Of a stretch of DNA of 41,645 bases, positions 19,126 to 29,112 are shown one piece after another. This DNA comes from Acinetobacter sp. BY419. Its GTDB lineage: Bacteria; Pseudomonadota; Gammaproteobacteria; Pseudomonadales; Moraxellaceae. The position numbers and the translations under genes are program-made. The stretch spans positions 1 to 41,645 of the forward strand of contig NZ_JAGFXZ010000029.1 of NCBI RefSeq assembly GCF_019038395.1, read 5' to 3'. Each line of letters begins with the position of its first letter. Positions within the stretch are counted from its first letter, which is position 1. A model generated the notes under the pieces. The model was not told where the DNA came from. It made no database searches and saw only the letters and a list, made by a program, of their open reading frames with translations.

Positions 19126-20229
19126 TTAACTCCCTGCCTGAATGGTCACACGACGGTTTTCACGATCAATCGGGTTAATTTTTTGCTGATCACGCAGCAG
19201 ATGCACGCCACCAATCACCACATAATCTTCCGGCTTAAGACCACTGAGCACAGGAACACTATCCCGGCCATATGCACCGAGCTGGACTGGAACTTTACGT
19301 AAGGTATGATCCGGCCTGACGACCATTACATAGGCTTGCTGGTCATTTGCCGACACACTGGACAGCGGCACACTGAGCATATTGGCCCGGTTGTGCTGGA
19401 AAAAGACCCGGGCACTTTGTCCAAGCTGGATGCTGCCATTGCCTTCGCGCAGTGCCACTTTTACTCTAAATGTTCTCGACTGGTCTGCTGCTGGCGAAAT
19501 CTCGCGAACAAAAGCGGCAAATTTTTCTTCAGGTTTGGACCATAACGTCACTGTGGCTGCCTGTCCAACCTTGATCTCCGAAATAGCCTGTTCCGGCACT
19601 CCAATGACCACTTCACGCTCACCGGAAATCGCCAGTTCATAAGCCGCCTGCCCCGCAGCAACCACCTGACCTGTTTCAATATTGCGCGCAGTGATCACAC
19701 CATTTTTAGTGGCAATCAACTGGTTATATACAGTCTGGTTTCTAGCAGCATCATAATTGGATTGCGCCTGTTTCAGACTCGACTGTGCGGCTTTGTATTG
19801 ATTATCGATGGCATCGTATTGAGAGCGGCTTACGGCATTGAGCGGTAACAGCTGTTTGAAGCGCTGCAGTTCATCCTGAGCAATTTTATTGGCAGACTGT
19901 GCACTTTCCAGCTGGGCACGTGCTGCATTTAGCTGTAACTGGGCATCTTTGACATCCAGTGTTGCCAGTACCTGCCCTACTTTGACCTGATCACCGACAT
20001 CGACAAAACGCTGGGTCACCTGTCCAGCGACCCGAAAGGCCAGCGCCGTTTGCTGGCGCGCCTGCACATCGCCGGCATAACTTTTCAGTTCATGCTGTGA
20101 AGGGCTGGGTGTGGCCACCATGACAAAGGGAACTTCCTGTTCTGCTGCGGCAGTTTCTTTGCTGCACCCAGTTAAGGTCACGCTGCAAAGCACCACCATG
20201 CCAGCCAATACGCTGTAAATCCTGCTCAT
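19126..20229 (-). CDS. RND efflux periplasmic adaptor (membrane fusion protein), lipoprotein
   Basis: Periplasmic adaptor joining the RND permease to an outer-membrane channel. The start is placed at ATG 20229 (MSRIYSVLAGMVV), giving a lipoprotein signal with LTGC and lipidated Cys22, and 367 residues. The frame is open for another 71 codons upstream, but that extension runs across the operator region into the tetR gene and lacks a signal peptide. Visible domains are a split lipoyl/barrel-sandwich domain (AGDVQARQQTALAFRVAGQV and ATKNGVITARNIETGQVVAA) around a helical hairpin (about 100-170), then beta-barrel and membrane-proximal domains. Confidence 0.9.
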   Translation of the reverse strand: MSRIYSVLAGMVVLCSVTLTGCSKETAAAEQEVPFVMVATPSPSQHELKSYAGDVQARQQTALAFRVAGQVTQRFVDVGDQVKVGQVLATLDVKDAQLQLNAARAQLESAQSANKIAQDELQRFKQLLPLNAVSRSQYDAIDNQYKAAQSSLKQAQSNYDAARNQTVYNQLIATKNGVITARNIETGQVVAAGQAAYELAISGEREVVIGVPEQAISEIKVGQAATVTLWSKPEEKFAAFVREISPAADQSRTFRVKVALREGNGSIQLGQSARVFFQHNRANMLSVPLSSVSANDQQAYVMVVRPDHTLRKVPVQLGAYGRDSVPVLSGLKPEDYVVIGGVHLLRDQQKINPIDRENRRVTIQAGS

Positions 20230-20297
20230 CTTATTCGCTCTTATCTGATCGTCTTTTTTAGGGCAAACTATGCTGATATATTGAATTGCTTGTTTTT

Positions 20298-20327
20298 TAA
20301 TTAATATACCACCCGGTACACTAATTA
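20298..20327. promoter_or_regulatory. 30-bp inverted repeat, candidate TetR operator
   Basis: Left arm TAATTAATATACC (20298-20310) and right arm GGTACACTAATTA (20315-20327) match at 11 of 13 positions around the spacer ACCC. It lies between the divergent adaptor gene (start 20229) and tetR-type gene (start about 20366-20378), where a TetR dimer repressing both would bind. Confidence 0.65.
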
Positions 20328-20365
20328 CAACTCCAGCTTCAAAGCAATGACCGTATTGACTTTTT

Positions 20366-21001
20366 TTGGAAAAAATTGTGCAAATACCTGTAGGACGACC
20401 CAAAGATCTGGAGAAGCGCCAACGCATTCTCAGCGTGGCCAAAGCGCTATTTTTAGCGCATGGTTATCATGCCTCTAGCATGAACCAGATTGCGCGTGAA
20501 GCAGGTGTAACCAAACTGACGGTGTATAACCATTTTCAGGACAAGGCGACCCTGTTTAGCTGTGCGATTGAAGATACCTGTGAAGCCATTCTGCATGAAC
20601 ATCCTCAGTCATTGCAGCCGACCAGTGACTTTGCTCAGGAGTTTTACCAGGCCTGTCAGCGCGCATTAAATATTATTAACCTGCCTGAAGCGATCAAGCT
20701 GGATCTGCTGCTGATGGAACTGGCCTCGCAGCAAAGCCCTTTGACAGAACAGTTTTATCAGGCCTCGCATAGCAAACTAGATGCGGTCTGGAATGATTTT
20801 TTTGCCCGGGCCCAACATTACCGCTTTATTCAGGTCGATCTTCCAGAGAAACAGACTGAACTGATCGTGTCCTTGCTGGCCGGAACACGTCATCAGAAAA
20901 TCCGGCTCGGCCTCATGCCTCCCCCTTCGAATGCAGAACAGCAACAGATCATTGCACAGGCCATTGAGCTGTTTATGCTGAAATACGCCCTGCCTGACTG
21001 A
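20366..21001 (+). CDS. TetR/AcrR family transcriptional regulator
   Basis: A 211-residue one-component regulator. The N-terminal TetR DNA-binding domain spans about residues 14-62, with helix-turn-helix SSMNQIAREAGVTKLTVYNH. The C-terminal ligand-binding and dimer domain (about 70-205) is helical and family-typical. The start is TTG at 20366 or GTG at 20378 (protein MQIPVGRPKD...); there is no ATG near and no strong ribosome site, so the exact start is uncertain. Divergent from the RND operon, it is the likely repressor of that operon through the palindrome in the shared intergenic region. Confidence 0.87.
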   Translation: MEKIVQIPVGRPKDLEKRQRILSVAKALFLAHGYHASSMNQIAREAGVTKLTVYNHFQDKATLFSCAIEDTCEAILHEHPQSLQPTSDFAQEFYQACQRALNIINLPEAIKLDLLLMELASQQSPLTEQFYQASHSKLDAVWNDFFARAQHYRFIQVDLPEKQTELIVSLLAGTRHQKIRLGLMPPPSNAEQQQIIAQAIELFMLKYALPD

Positions 21002-21085
21002 ATCCATCTCCCTGGACTGATCGCATGTGGATCAAAATTTGCTAAAAAAACAGCCAACACTCTGCAACTTTTGTCTCTAGGGGAC

Positions 21086-21113
21086 TTGGATTGTCATGCA
21101 GTCGCGGTATAGT
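21086..21113 (+). promoter_or_regulatory. Candidate ppc promoter
   Basis: TTGGAT (21086-21091) and TATAGT (21108-21113) with 16 bp spacing, 28 bp before the ppc start; the -35 is weak. Confidence 0.4.
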
Positions 21114-21140
21114 CAAAGCACGCATGTGAGGGAATAAAAA

Positions 21141-23825
21141 ATGATTCAACAGATTGATGCACCACTACGCGAAGACGTACGCTTACTGGGTAATTTGCTT
21201 GGGGAAACCTTAAAATTACATGCCGGGCAGGATCTGTTTAATCAGATCGAGCAGATTCGTGCCCTGTCCAAAGGCGCACGCGATGGACAGGTCGAAGCAG
21301 AAAAACAACTGGAACAACTGTTTTTAAGTCTGGAAGATGCCGAAATCCTGCCGCTAACCCGTGCCTTTACCCACTTTTTAAACTTTGCCAATATTGCCGA
21401 ACAATATCATGTGGTGCGTCGCCGCCGTCAAAGCGAATTTGATGACACGGCAGAATCACCCAATCCTCTGCTGCCCTTATTTGAAAAATTTAAACAGCAG
21501 GAAATTTCTGCCGACACGCTGTATCAACAAATCTGTGAATTAAAAATTGAACTGGTACTGACCGCACATCCGACAGAAGTCAGCCGCCGCACCCTGATTC
21601 AGAAATATGATGGCATCAATAATGCCCTGTCCAAGTTCGACCAGCAGAAACTCACGCCGCGTGAACGTCAGGCAGTTCTGGCCGACCTGAAACAGCTGAT
21701 CAGTTCTGCCTGGCAAACCGATGAAATCCGTCAGCATCGCCCGACCCCGATTGATGAAGCAAAATGGGGGTTTACCACGATTGAGCAGACCCTGTGGAAT
21801 GCGGTCCCGAAGTTTATCCGGGAACTGAATGGCATGGTCGAAGAACAATGCGGCCAGAACTTGCCCTTAAATGTCGCACCGGTACGCTTTGCCTCCTGGA
21901 TGGGCGGTGACCGTGATGGCAACCCGAATGTCACCCATAATGTGACGCAGGAAGTCCTGTGGCTGTCACGCTGGAAAGCTGCCGACCTTTACCTGCGCGA
22001 TATTGAAAACCTGCGCTGGGAACTGTCGATTCAGCAATGTAGTGCGGAAATCTCCGAGGCATTGGGTCGAGACCATCCTGAACCCTATCGTGAATATTTA
22101 CGTGACACCCGTAGCCGCCTGAAAGCGACCCGACACTGGCTGGCAGAGAAATTAAAAGGCAATGATGCGGATGACAGTCTGGTGATTAAAAGCAAAGATG
22201 AGTTATTGCAGCCTTTGCTTACCTGTTACCGCTCGCTGATGGCCTGCAATCTGGCGGAAATTGCCAATAGTAGCCTGCTGGACTTTATTTACCGGGTCAA
22301 CAGTTTTGGTATCGAACTGCTGAAACTGGATATCCGTCAGGAATCCGGACGTCATCGTCAGGCCATCTCGGCAATTACCGAATATTTAGGACTGGGAAAT
22401 TTTGAAACCTGGACCGAACAGGCTCGCCAAAACTTTTTACTGCAAGAATTGCAAAGCAAACGTCCGTTGCTGCCTAAACATTTAAACGAACCAGCCGGCA
22501 GCCTGATTGAACATCCGGATGTACAGGAAGTCTTTGCCACCATGCGGACTCTGGCAGAACAACCAAGTGAGTCTCTGGGTGCCTATATTATTTCCATGGC
22601 TGAATATCCAAGTGATGTGCTGGCGGTACTGCTTTTACAAAAAGAAGCCGGGATCGAACATGCGTTACGGGTCGTTCCCCTCTTTGAAACGCTAAATGAC
22701 CTGGACGGCGCAGCCGATACCATGTCGACCCTGTTTAATATGCACTGGTATAAACAGCATATTCAGGGCAAGCATGAAGTAATGATTGGCTATTCGGATT
22801 CAGCCAAGGATGCCGGCTTTATGTCTGCTAACTGGGCACAGTACCGTGCCCAGGAAGAACTGACTGCGATTGCTCAGCAACATGGCGTTCAACTGACCCT
22901 GTTCCATGGCCGCGGTGGTTCAATCAGCCGTGGTGGTGCACCGACCCAACAAGCACTATTTTCACAGCCGCCGGGTTCAATTTCTGGTGCAATTCGAGTG
23001 ACTGAACAAGGTGAAATGATTCGCTTCAAGTTTGGTTTGGAAGAAATTGCCCTGCAAAATCTGGAAATTTATACGGCGGCAACACTGGAAGCGACCTTGC
23101 TGCCGCCACCCGAGCCGAAGCAGGAATGGCGCGACTTGATGCATCAAATGACCGAACTGTCGGTCCAGGTCTATCGCCAGACCGTGCGGGAAAATCCGCA
23201 TTTTGTAAAATACCTGCGCACGGTCACCCCGGAACTTGAACTGCAAATGCTGCCACTGGGTTCACGCCCGGCCAAACGTAAAGTCAGTGGCGGGATTGAG
23301 TCCTTGCGGGCGATTCCCTGGGTATTTGCCTGGACCCAGATTCGTCTGATGTTACCCGCCTGGCTAGGTACCGGCGCCGCGCTGAATAAAGTACTGGATC
23401 AGGGGCAACGTGCCGTGCTCGATGAGATGCTGGCAGAGTGGCCGTATTTTCAGACCCTGATTGATATGCTGGAAATGGTCCTGTCCAAAGCCGATGCACA
23501 TGTAGCACTGTATTATGAATCGCATCTGACGCAGGATGAAGATCTGAAAGTCCTGGGCACAGAGCTGCGCCAGCGTTTGCAGGATGCCGTACAAACCCTG
23601 TTAACCCTGAAAGGTGAATCAAAACTGCTGAGTAGCAACGGCGTGCTGGATCAATCCATGAAGGTGCGTAAACCGTATTTGTTGCCGCTGCATTTGCTGC
23701 AAGCCGAGCTGATGAAACGTCGCCGTTTATATCTTGAACAACAACAGGCTGAAAACACCCCGGTGGATCATGCTCTGATGGTCAGTATTGCCGGGATTGC
23801 AGCCGGGTTACGCAATACCGGTTAA
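21141..23825 (+). CDS. ppc: Phosphoenolpyruvate carboxylase
   Basis: Anaplerotic enzyme carboxylating phosphoenolpyruvate to oxaloacetate. The 894-residue length is normal for bacterial PEPC. The N-terminal active-site motif VLTAHPTEV has catalytic His143; the glycine-rich FHGRGGSISRGG has Arg591 near E. coli R587. The extreme C-terminus ends in glycine (LRNTG), as in this family, where that residue is functionally important. GAGGGA precedes the ATG. Single-gene unit with its own terminator. Confidence 0.97.
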   Translation: MIQQIDAPLREDVRLLGNLLGETLKLHAGQDLFNQIEQIRALSKGARDGQVEAEKQLEQLFLSLEDAEILPLTRAFTHFLNFANIAEQYHVVRRRRQSEFDDTAESPNPLLPLFEKFKQQEISADTLYQQICELKIELVLTAHPTEVSRRTLIQKYDGINNALSKFDQQKLTPRERQAVLADLKQLISSAWQTDEIRQHRPTPIDEAKWGFTTIEQTLWNAVPKFIRELNGMVEEQCGQNLPLNVAPVRFASWMGGDRDGNPNVTHNVTQEVLWLSRWKAADLYLRDIENLRWELSIQQCSAEISEALGRDHPEPYREYLRDTRSRLKATRHWLAEKLKGNDADDSLVIKSKDELLQPLLTCYRSLMACNLAEIANSSLLDFIYRVNSFGIELLKLDIRQESGRHRQAISAITEYLGLGNFETWTEQARQNFLLQELQSKRPLLPKHLNEPAGSLIEHPDVQEVFATMRTLAEQPSESLGAYIISMAEYPSDVLAVLLLQKEAGIEHALRVVPLFETLNDLDGAADTMSTLFNMHWYKQHIQGKHEVMIGYSDSAKDAGFMSANWAQYRAQEELTAIAQQHGVQLTLFHGRGGSISRGGAPTQQALFSQPPGSISGAIRVTEQGEMIRFKFGLEEIALQNLEIYTAATLEATLLPPPEPKQEWRDLMHQMTELSVQVYRQTVRENPHFVKYLRTVTPELELQMLPLGSRPAKRKVSGGIESLRAIPWVFAWTQIRLMLPAWLGTGAALNKVLDQGQRAVLDEMLAEWPYFQTLIDMLEMVLSKADAHVALYYESHLTQDEDLKVLGTELRQRLQDAVQTLLTLKGESKLLSSNGVLDQSMKVRKPYLLPLHLLQAELMKRRRLYLEQQQAENTPVDHALMVSIAGIAAGLRNTG

Positions 23826-23844
23826 GCAAAAATGCCTATTTGAA

Positions 23845-23870
23845 AGCACATCCTGGGGATGTGCTTTTTT
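23845..23870 (+). terminator. Terminator after ppc
   Basis: Nine-base stem AGCACATCC/GGATGTGCT with TGG loop (23845-23865), then a T-run. Confidence 0.88.
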
Positions 23871-24121
23871 ATTGATCAGTCAATAACCAGGAAATATTTT
23901 ATTTTATATAGTAAATCAGATTTATTTATAGATACCCCTATTTATTCTAAGAAATTAATCTGCTGATTTAATGTTATTTTTAACTTAAAATTCTTTTACC
24001 ATCCGGTAAAATATCAAATAAAGTCATAGAATTAATTTGAACAAAAATTTTGTTTAAATGATTAAATCTTCTAAAGAACAAGAGTATGATGTGCACAATT
24101 TATCTTTTGAGTGCTCATTTT

Positions 24122-25417
24122 ATGTCCAGTTGGTTTCCCAAATGGCGCCCTTATGAGGGCAGCATTGATGCACGACCAGTAGGTACCGCAGAGTATTTGC
24201 CACCTGCACAAACGGTAGTTTTGGGTGTACAGCATGCTTTTGCCATGTTTGGCGCGACTGTACTGGCACCTTTTTTAATGGGCTTTGACCCTAACCTGGC
24301 AATTTTAATGTCAGGGATCTGTACCATCCTGTTCTTTCTGATTACAGGTGGCCGGGTTCCAAGTTATTTAGGCTCAAGCTTTGCCTTTATTGGTGTGGTC
24401 ATTGCGGCAACCGGTTATGCCGGTGGTGGCGGACTCAATCCGAATATTGGCGTCGCAGCCGGCGGGATTATTGCCTGTGGGATCTTCTATGCCCTGATGG
24501 GTTTTCTGGTCATGGCGACGGGTACCCGCTGGATTGAAAAACTGATGCCGCCGGTGGTAACCGGTGCCGTGGTGATGATCATTGGTCTGAACCTTGCCCC
24601 AGTGACTGTAAAAAGCGTGATGGGCAATACCTTTAACATGTGGATGTCTTTGGTCACCGTACTCTGTATGGGCTCAATCGCGGTGTTCACTCGTGGCTTA
24701 TTACAGCGCCTGTTATTGTTGGTGGGGCTGTTATTGGCCTATCTGATCTACTTTGTCCTTAGTAATGTCATGGGTTATGGTACTGCCATCAATTTCCTGC
24801 CAATTCAGCAAGCAGCCTGGTTCGGTTTACCGACTTTCCACGCGCCGACCTTTGAATTAAATGCCATGCTGATCATTGCACCGGTTGCACTGATTCTGGT
24901 GGCTGAAAATCTGGGGCATATTAAAGCGGTAGGCGCAATGACCGGTGAAAATCTGGATCCGCATATTGGTAAAGCCTTTGTTGCGGATGGTGTTGCCACA
25001 ACCTTGGCTGGTAGTGTCGGTGCGCCGGGTATGACCACCTATGGTGAAAATATTGGGGTCATGGCCGTAACACGGGTTTACTCGACGATCATCTTTGCAG
25101 TTGCGGGTGTCTTTGCCGTGTTTCTGGGTTTATCGCCTAAATTTGGTGCGATTATTCACACCATTCCGACAGCGATTCTGACCGGGGCTTCGATTGTGGT
25201 CTTTGGCTTGATCACTATTGCGGGTGCCAAAATCTGGATTGAGAACAAGGTCGATTTCTCGCAGAACAAGAACCTGATGGTGGCTGCGGTGACCATTATT
25301 TTAGGTACTGGTGATTTTGCCCTGACTTTCGGCAGCTTCAATCTGGGTGGTATTGGTACGGCAACTTTTGCTGCACTGATCCTGAACTGGTTCTTTAGCC
25401 TGGCCGATAAAAAATAA
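24122..25417 (+). CDS. NCS2 family pyrimidine/xanthine permease, RutG/UraA-like
   Basis: Inner-membrane nucleobase:cation symporter with about 12-14 TM segments. It resembles E. coli RutG in long stretches I recall: GGRVPSYLGSSFAF, TRWIEKLMPPVVTGAVVMII, LVAENLGHIKAV and TYGENIGVMAVT. Uracil or another pyrimidine is the likely substrate; no other rut genes are nearby. The frame opens at ATG 24086, but homologues begin near MSSWFPKWRP, so the ATG at 24122 is preferred; neither has a decisive ribosome site. The 215 bp leader is AT-rich and I see no riboswitch in it. Confidence 0.87.
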   Translation: MSSWFPKWRPYEGSIDARPVGTAEYLPPAQTVVLGVQHAFAMFGATVLAPFLMGFDPNLAILMSGICTILFFLITGGRVPSYLGSSFAFIGVVIAATGYAGGGGLNPNIGVAAGGIIACGIFYALMGFLVMATGTRWIEKLMPPVVTGAVVMIIGLNLAPVTVKSVMGNTFNMWMSLVTVLCMGSIAVFTRGLLQRLLLLVGLLLAYLIYFVLSNVMGYGTAINFLPIQQAAWFGLPTFHAPTFELNAMLIIAPVALILVAENLGHIKAVGAMTGENLDPHIGKAFVADGVATTLAGSVGAPGMTTYGENIGVMAVTRVYSTIIFAVAGVFAVFLGLSPKFGAIIHTIPTAILTGASIVVFGLITIAGAKIWIENKVDFSQNKNLMVAAVTIILGTGDFALTFGSFNLGGIGTATFAALILNWFFSLADKK

Positions 25418-25438
25418 AACTCGAGATAAAAGTATTGG

Positions 25439-25461
25439 GCAGCCGCAAGGCTGCTTTTTTT
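25439..25461 (+). terminator. Terminator after the permease gene
   Basis: Stem GCAGCC/GGCTGC with GCAA loop (25439-25454), then a T-run. Confidence 0.88.
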
Positions 25462-25489
25462 ATTGTTGCATTGTTCAAATTTACGTCCA

Positions 25490-25520
25490 GTAAAATAACA
25501 AGAAGCCCCGCAAGGCTTCT
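25490..25520 (-). terminator. Terminator for the minus-strand chorismate mutase operon
   Basis: Stem AGAAGCC/GGCTTCT (25501-25520); on the minus strand it is followed by a T-rich tail (25490-25500), just after the stop at 25539. Confidence 0.75.
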
Positions 25521-25538
25521 GCTAAAGAACGAGTCTGC

Positions 25539-25826
25539 TTAAGGACGAAACTCTTTCAGTTCACGCTGGATAAAATAATGGAACATTTCACGATAGAGAT
25601 GTTCAATAAACTCCTGATCTACGCCCTGCTGCTGCGCCAGTGCCCTAACATTTTCTACAATCTGTTCCATACGTTCCGGCGACTGTAAATCGGTTTCGGT
25701 TTTTTTGAAACGTGTAGTTTGATCAACATAAAATTGACGCGCAGCGATCAGCTCAACTAAAGCTGTATCAATGGCATCGATCTGTTGACGTGCATGTTCT
25801 AATGATTCAGCTTTGATCTTTTCCAT
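25539..25826 (-). CDS. AroQ-type chorismate mutase family protein
   Basis: All-helical 95-residue protein of the chorismate mutase type II family. The pattern RQQIDAIDTALVELIAARQF, the central RFKKTE, SPERMEQIVENVRALAQQQG and the last helix resemble PchB/isochorismate pyruvate lyase-like proteins as well as free chorismate mutases, so the exact reaction is open. Its start overlaps the end of the upstream gene by 20 bp, indicating translational coupling. There is no salicylate or siderophore gene in the window to favour PchB. Confidence 0.78.
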   Translation of the reverse strand: MEKIKAESLEHARQQIDAIDTALVELIAARQFYVDQTTRFKKTETDLQSPERMEQIVENVRALAQQQGVDQEFIEHLYREMFHYFIQRELKEFRP

Positions 25827-27129
25827 GTTTTTTCAGTTCACTTTCAGTTTGATTATTACTCTTATACTTTTCTTCTAACACATTACTGAAAATACTTTCA
25901 ATCATCCAGACCCGATATAAGCTATTAAATGTATAACTTTGATCATCTATGCGTAATTCCAGCACTGGAAAATTCGGCTGCGACTTCATTTCACAGAGCA
26001 TATCGTTGTCTCGGAGTTTGGCTAGCACATCATCCTGGGTCAGCTCCAGAATATTGAGCTGCTGCTGCAAATGATTGAAATGGGGCGCATAAGACAGGTC
26101 TTTACCACGGGTCCAGACGGCTTGCAAAATCTGGTACATTGCCTCAATGCGCTCCTCTTCAGGACAGCTATAAAATAACTGCGCCATAGGGGCAATCGCC
26201 TGCTCGGTCGGTCGGCAGAACGGGGTAAATTCGACTTCAGTCCGTTTGGATAAGCGCGTGGCCAGACTCCAGTCAAAGTTATCCCGGCCGCGATAAGATA
26301 AAGGATAAACATTCAGGTGAATATTATAATAATTCGCCAGCTCTTCCTTGATATAGGCCAGCAACAACCAGGAAATCGGATCTTCTAGCGCGAGATATAA
26401 GTCAAGTTCCGGATCCATCGACTGGATCTCATTCAGCTCTTCGGCATCACTGATCAGGTGCTCGCGCCATTCAATATGATTGATCAGGAAAATCGGATTT
26501 CCGGTGAGGAGTTTCTGCTGCTCCAGACGCCGGGTCAGGCGTAACAGGTCATCCACCGCCTGATACTGGCGTCCGCCTAAATTAAAATAGCTGGCCAGAA
26601 TCGGGGTCTGATCAAAAATGCGTTCGGGAAAATCCTGTGGCTGATGATGACGGCTGGCCATGGCATATAAGGTCCGCAATTTTCCGGTCTGCTTTTGCCA
26701 GAGCATATGGAATACATCTTCCAGCAGATACAGAAAGTCCTGCCCGCGCAAAGGGGTTCGCCGTAAAATCAGTTCCGCCTGTTTCAAGGCTTCAGCGCTC
26801 GGTAATTCCGGGGTGTCATGAAAACTGAAACGATGCTGCTTTGACAAGATCTTGGCATCATTAATCGTGTAATGCTGCCATTCATCAAAAGACATCTGAT
26901 TGGGTGGTTCTGCATGCGCACTGGAAATAATCACTTTCAGCGGCTTCAGTTCCGAACTCAAAATTTCTTCGAGCTGGGGCAGTTGCTGTACCGCCAGATA
27001 ACTGTACACATCATCCAGTCTTAAATGGATACTCAGCCCATCTTCAATAGATAACACCGTTTGACGGATTGGTTTTTGGTAAAACCAACTCGATCGGATT
27101 GGATCAAACCAACGGCGTAACAGGGACAT
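25807..27129 (-). CDS. DsbA-like thioredoxin-fold protein with two tandem HCCA-isomerase/GST-kappa-type domains
   Basis: A 440-residue cytosolic protein with no signal peptide. Two segments look like DsbA-family domains: about 25-225, opening with LSIHLRLDDVYSYLAVQQLP, and about 235-425, opening with LDLYLALEDPISWLLLAYIK, each with a helical insertion. Neither has a CxxC active site, which fits the 2-hydroxychromene-2-carboxylate isomerase/GST-kappa branch rather than disulfide oxidoreductases. Substrate unknown. The last 20 bp overlap the chorismate mutase-like gene, so the two are co-translated. Confidence 0.65.
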   Translation of the reverse strand: MSLLRRWFDPIRSSWFYQKPIRQTVLSIEDGLSIHLRLDDVYSYLAVQQLPQLEEILSSELKPLKVIISSAHAEPPNQMSFDEWQHYTINDAKILSKQHRFSFHDTPELPSAEALKQAELILRRTPLRGQDFLYLLEDVFHMLWQKQTGKLRTLYAMASRHHQPQDFPERIFDQTPILASYFNLGGRQYQAVDDLLRLTRRLEQQKLLTGNPIFLINHIEWREHLISDAEELNEIQSMDPELDLYLALEDPISWLLLAYIKEELANYYNIHLNVYPLSYRGRDNFDWSLATRLSKRTEVEFTPFCRPTEQAIAPMAQLFYSCPEEERIEAMYQILQAVWTRGKDLSYAPHFNHLQQQLNILELTQDDVLAKLRDNDMLCEMKSQPNFPVLELRIDDQSYTFNSLYRVWMIESIFSNVLEEKYKSNNQTESELKKHGKDQS

Positions 27130-27280
27130 GAGATCGGCCTCGAGAAGAATGACGGTGCACAGCTCGACAAACGAGAATCTGCGCAGAATAATCTATTTTT
27201 AAGATCGCAGAACCCAAAGCCCTGCATGGTGTAAAAACTTATATCAAGTCATAAGCAAATGTTCAATGTTTAACAATGGA

Positions 27281-28966
27281 TTAGAGGTCAAGATTCAGGT
27301 CAGTGACTGCTCCGGTTTCTGCACCCGAGGTCAGTTTGGCAAATTTGGCCAGTGCTCCATGCGTATAATTCGGTTTTGGTTTGGTCCAGGCCGCTTGACG
27401 TGCTGCAATTTCCTGTTCATCCACATGCCAGGTCATTTCCCGGGTTTCCGCATTAATTGAAATCTGGTCACCATTTTGCACCAGACCAATCGGACCACCC
27501 TCATAAGCTTCGGGGGTGACATGACCAATCACAAAACCGTGACTACCACCAGAGAAGCGTCCATCGGTAATGAGGGCGACTGATGCTCCCAGGCCTTTAC
27601 CAATAATCGCAGAAGTCGGCTTCAGCATTTCCGGCATTCCCGGGCCACCTTTAGGGCCAACTCCGCGAATCACCACCACTTCCCCCGGCTGGACTTCGCC
27701 ATCCAGAATACCGCGCATAGCACCCTGCTCACCTTCAAATACACGAGCCGGCCCGGCAAAATGCAGGCCTTCCTTACCGGTAATTTTTGCTACCGCACCA
27801 TTCGGTGACAGGTTGCCTTTTAAAATCACCAGATGCGAGTCTTTTTTCACTGGCGCATCAAACGGCAGAATAATCTGCTGGCCTTCCGGATAGTCCGGCA
27901 CATCGGCCAGGTTTTCCGCCAGGGTTTTACCAGTCACGGTCAGACATGAACCATCCAGCATGCCGGCATCCAGCATGCGCTTCATCAGTGGCTGAATGCC
28001 GCCAATGGCAATCAGTTCTGACATTAAATATTTACCTGATGGACGTACATCTGCTACCACCGGAATATCTTTACCAATCCGCACGAAATCATCCAGACTC
28101 AATTCCACACCTGCGGTATGCGCCATGGCCAGCAGGTGCAGCACGCCATTGGTAGAACCGCCCAGCGCAATCAATACTTTAATCGAGTTTTCAAAGGCGG
28201 CCTTGGTCATGATGTCGCGTGGTTTAATATCCAGTCGCAGCAGGTTCATCACCGCTTCACCGGCCCGGGCACAATCAATTTGCTTGTCTTCTGACACCGC
28301 TTCCTGTGCAGAGGAACCCGGCAGGCTCATGCCTAAAGCTTCAATAGCAGAAGCCATGGAATTGGCAGTATACATGCCGCCACAGGAACCCGGACCCGGC
28401 AAGGACACCTCTTCAATATGCTTGACCTGAATGGCGTTGATTTCACCTTTGGCATACTGGCCCACCGCTTCAAATACCGAAATCATGTCGGTATGGCCTT
28501 CGCCTGGTTTGATGGTGCCGCCATAAATAAACAGACCCGGACGGTTTAGACGAGCTAACCCCATAATACAGCCGGGCATATTTTTATCACAGCCACCAAT
28601 CGCGATGACTCCATCATAAGCCTGACAGCCCACGACCGTTTCAATCGAGTCTGCGATCACTTCCCGTGACAGCAGTGAATATTTCATGCCTTCCGTGCCA
28701 TTGGAAATGCCATCTGAAATGGTAATGGTATTAAAGATAATTCCCTTGCCACCCGCAGCACTTACCCCCTGTTCTACGGTTCTAGCCAGACCGTCAATAT
28801 GCATATTACAAGGCGTGACATTGGCCCAGGTTGAGGCAATACCAATAAATGGACGTTCAAAATCGGCATCTTGAAAACCGGTAGCACGCATCATGGAACG
28901 GGCCGGTGCATTTTCAATACCTTCATAAACGGGTGCTGAATGCTCGCGGATATTATCTTTACTCAT
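27281..28966 (-). CDS. ilvD: Dihydroxy-acid dehydratase, short ([2Fe-2S]-type) form
   Basis: Member of the IlvD/Edd family, 561 residues. Cysteines sit at 53 ([11 protein letters not shown]), 126 ([10 protein letters not shown]) and 195 ([14 protein letters not shown]), the three-cysteine set associated with oxygen-tolerant [2Fe-2S] dihydroxy-acid dehydratases. The expected reaction is dehydration of dihydroxyisovalerate and dihydroxymethylvalerate in branched-chain amino acid synthesis, although sugar-acid dehydratase activity occurs in the same superfamily. AAGGAAG precedes the ATG. A second, longer paralogue lies upstream on the same strand, 399 bp away. Confidence 0.88.
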   Translation of the reverse strand: MSKDNIREHSAPVYEGIENAPARSMMRATGFQDADFERPFIGIASTWANVTPCNMHIDGLARTVEQGVSAAGGKGIIFNTITISDGISNGTEGMKYSLLSREVIADSIETVVGCQAYDGVIAIGGCDKNMPGCIMGLARLNRPGLFIYGGTIKPGEGHTDMISVFEAVGQYAKGEINAIQVKHIEEVSLPGPGSCGGMYTANSMASAIEALGMSLPGSSAQEAVSEDKQIDCARAGEAVMNLLRLDIKPRDIMTKAAFENSIKVLIALGGSTNGVLHLLAMAHTAGVELSLDDFVRIGKDIPVVADVRPSGKYLMSELIAIGGIQPLMKRMLDAGMLDGSCLTVTGKTLAENLADVPDYPEGQQIILPFDAPVKKDSHLVILKGNLSPNGAVAKITGKEGLHFAGPARVFEGEQGAMRGILDGEVQPGEVVVIRGVGPKGGPGMPEMLKPTSAIIGKGLGASVALITDGRFSGGSHGFVIGHVTPEAYEGGPIGLVQNGDQISINAETREMTWHVDEQEIAARQAAWTKPKPNYTHGALAKFAKLTSGAETGAVTDLNLDL

Positions 28967-29112
28967 TATTTTCTTCCTTGGCGTCGACTGATTTAAAACT
29001 TCAGTTTTAGCAATTTATTTTAAGATCATTGTATAGAAAGCATTCAGCATGTAAAAGAAATTACCCTACAGAAAAACATTTTGATGAATTTTTAAAAACT
29101 TTTAATCACATG

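Noticed and set aside
20230..20442. N-terminal extension of the RND adaptor gene (71 extra codons)
   Set aside because: It would overlap the operator and the start of the TetR gene and would bury the lipoprotein signal; the ATG at 20229 is clearly better.
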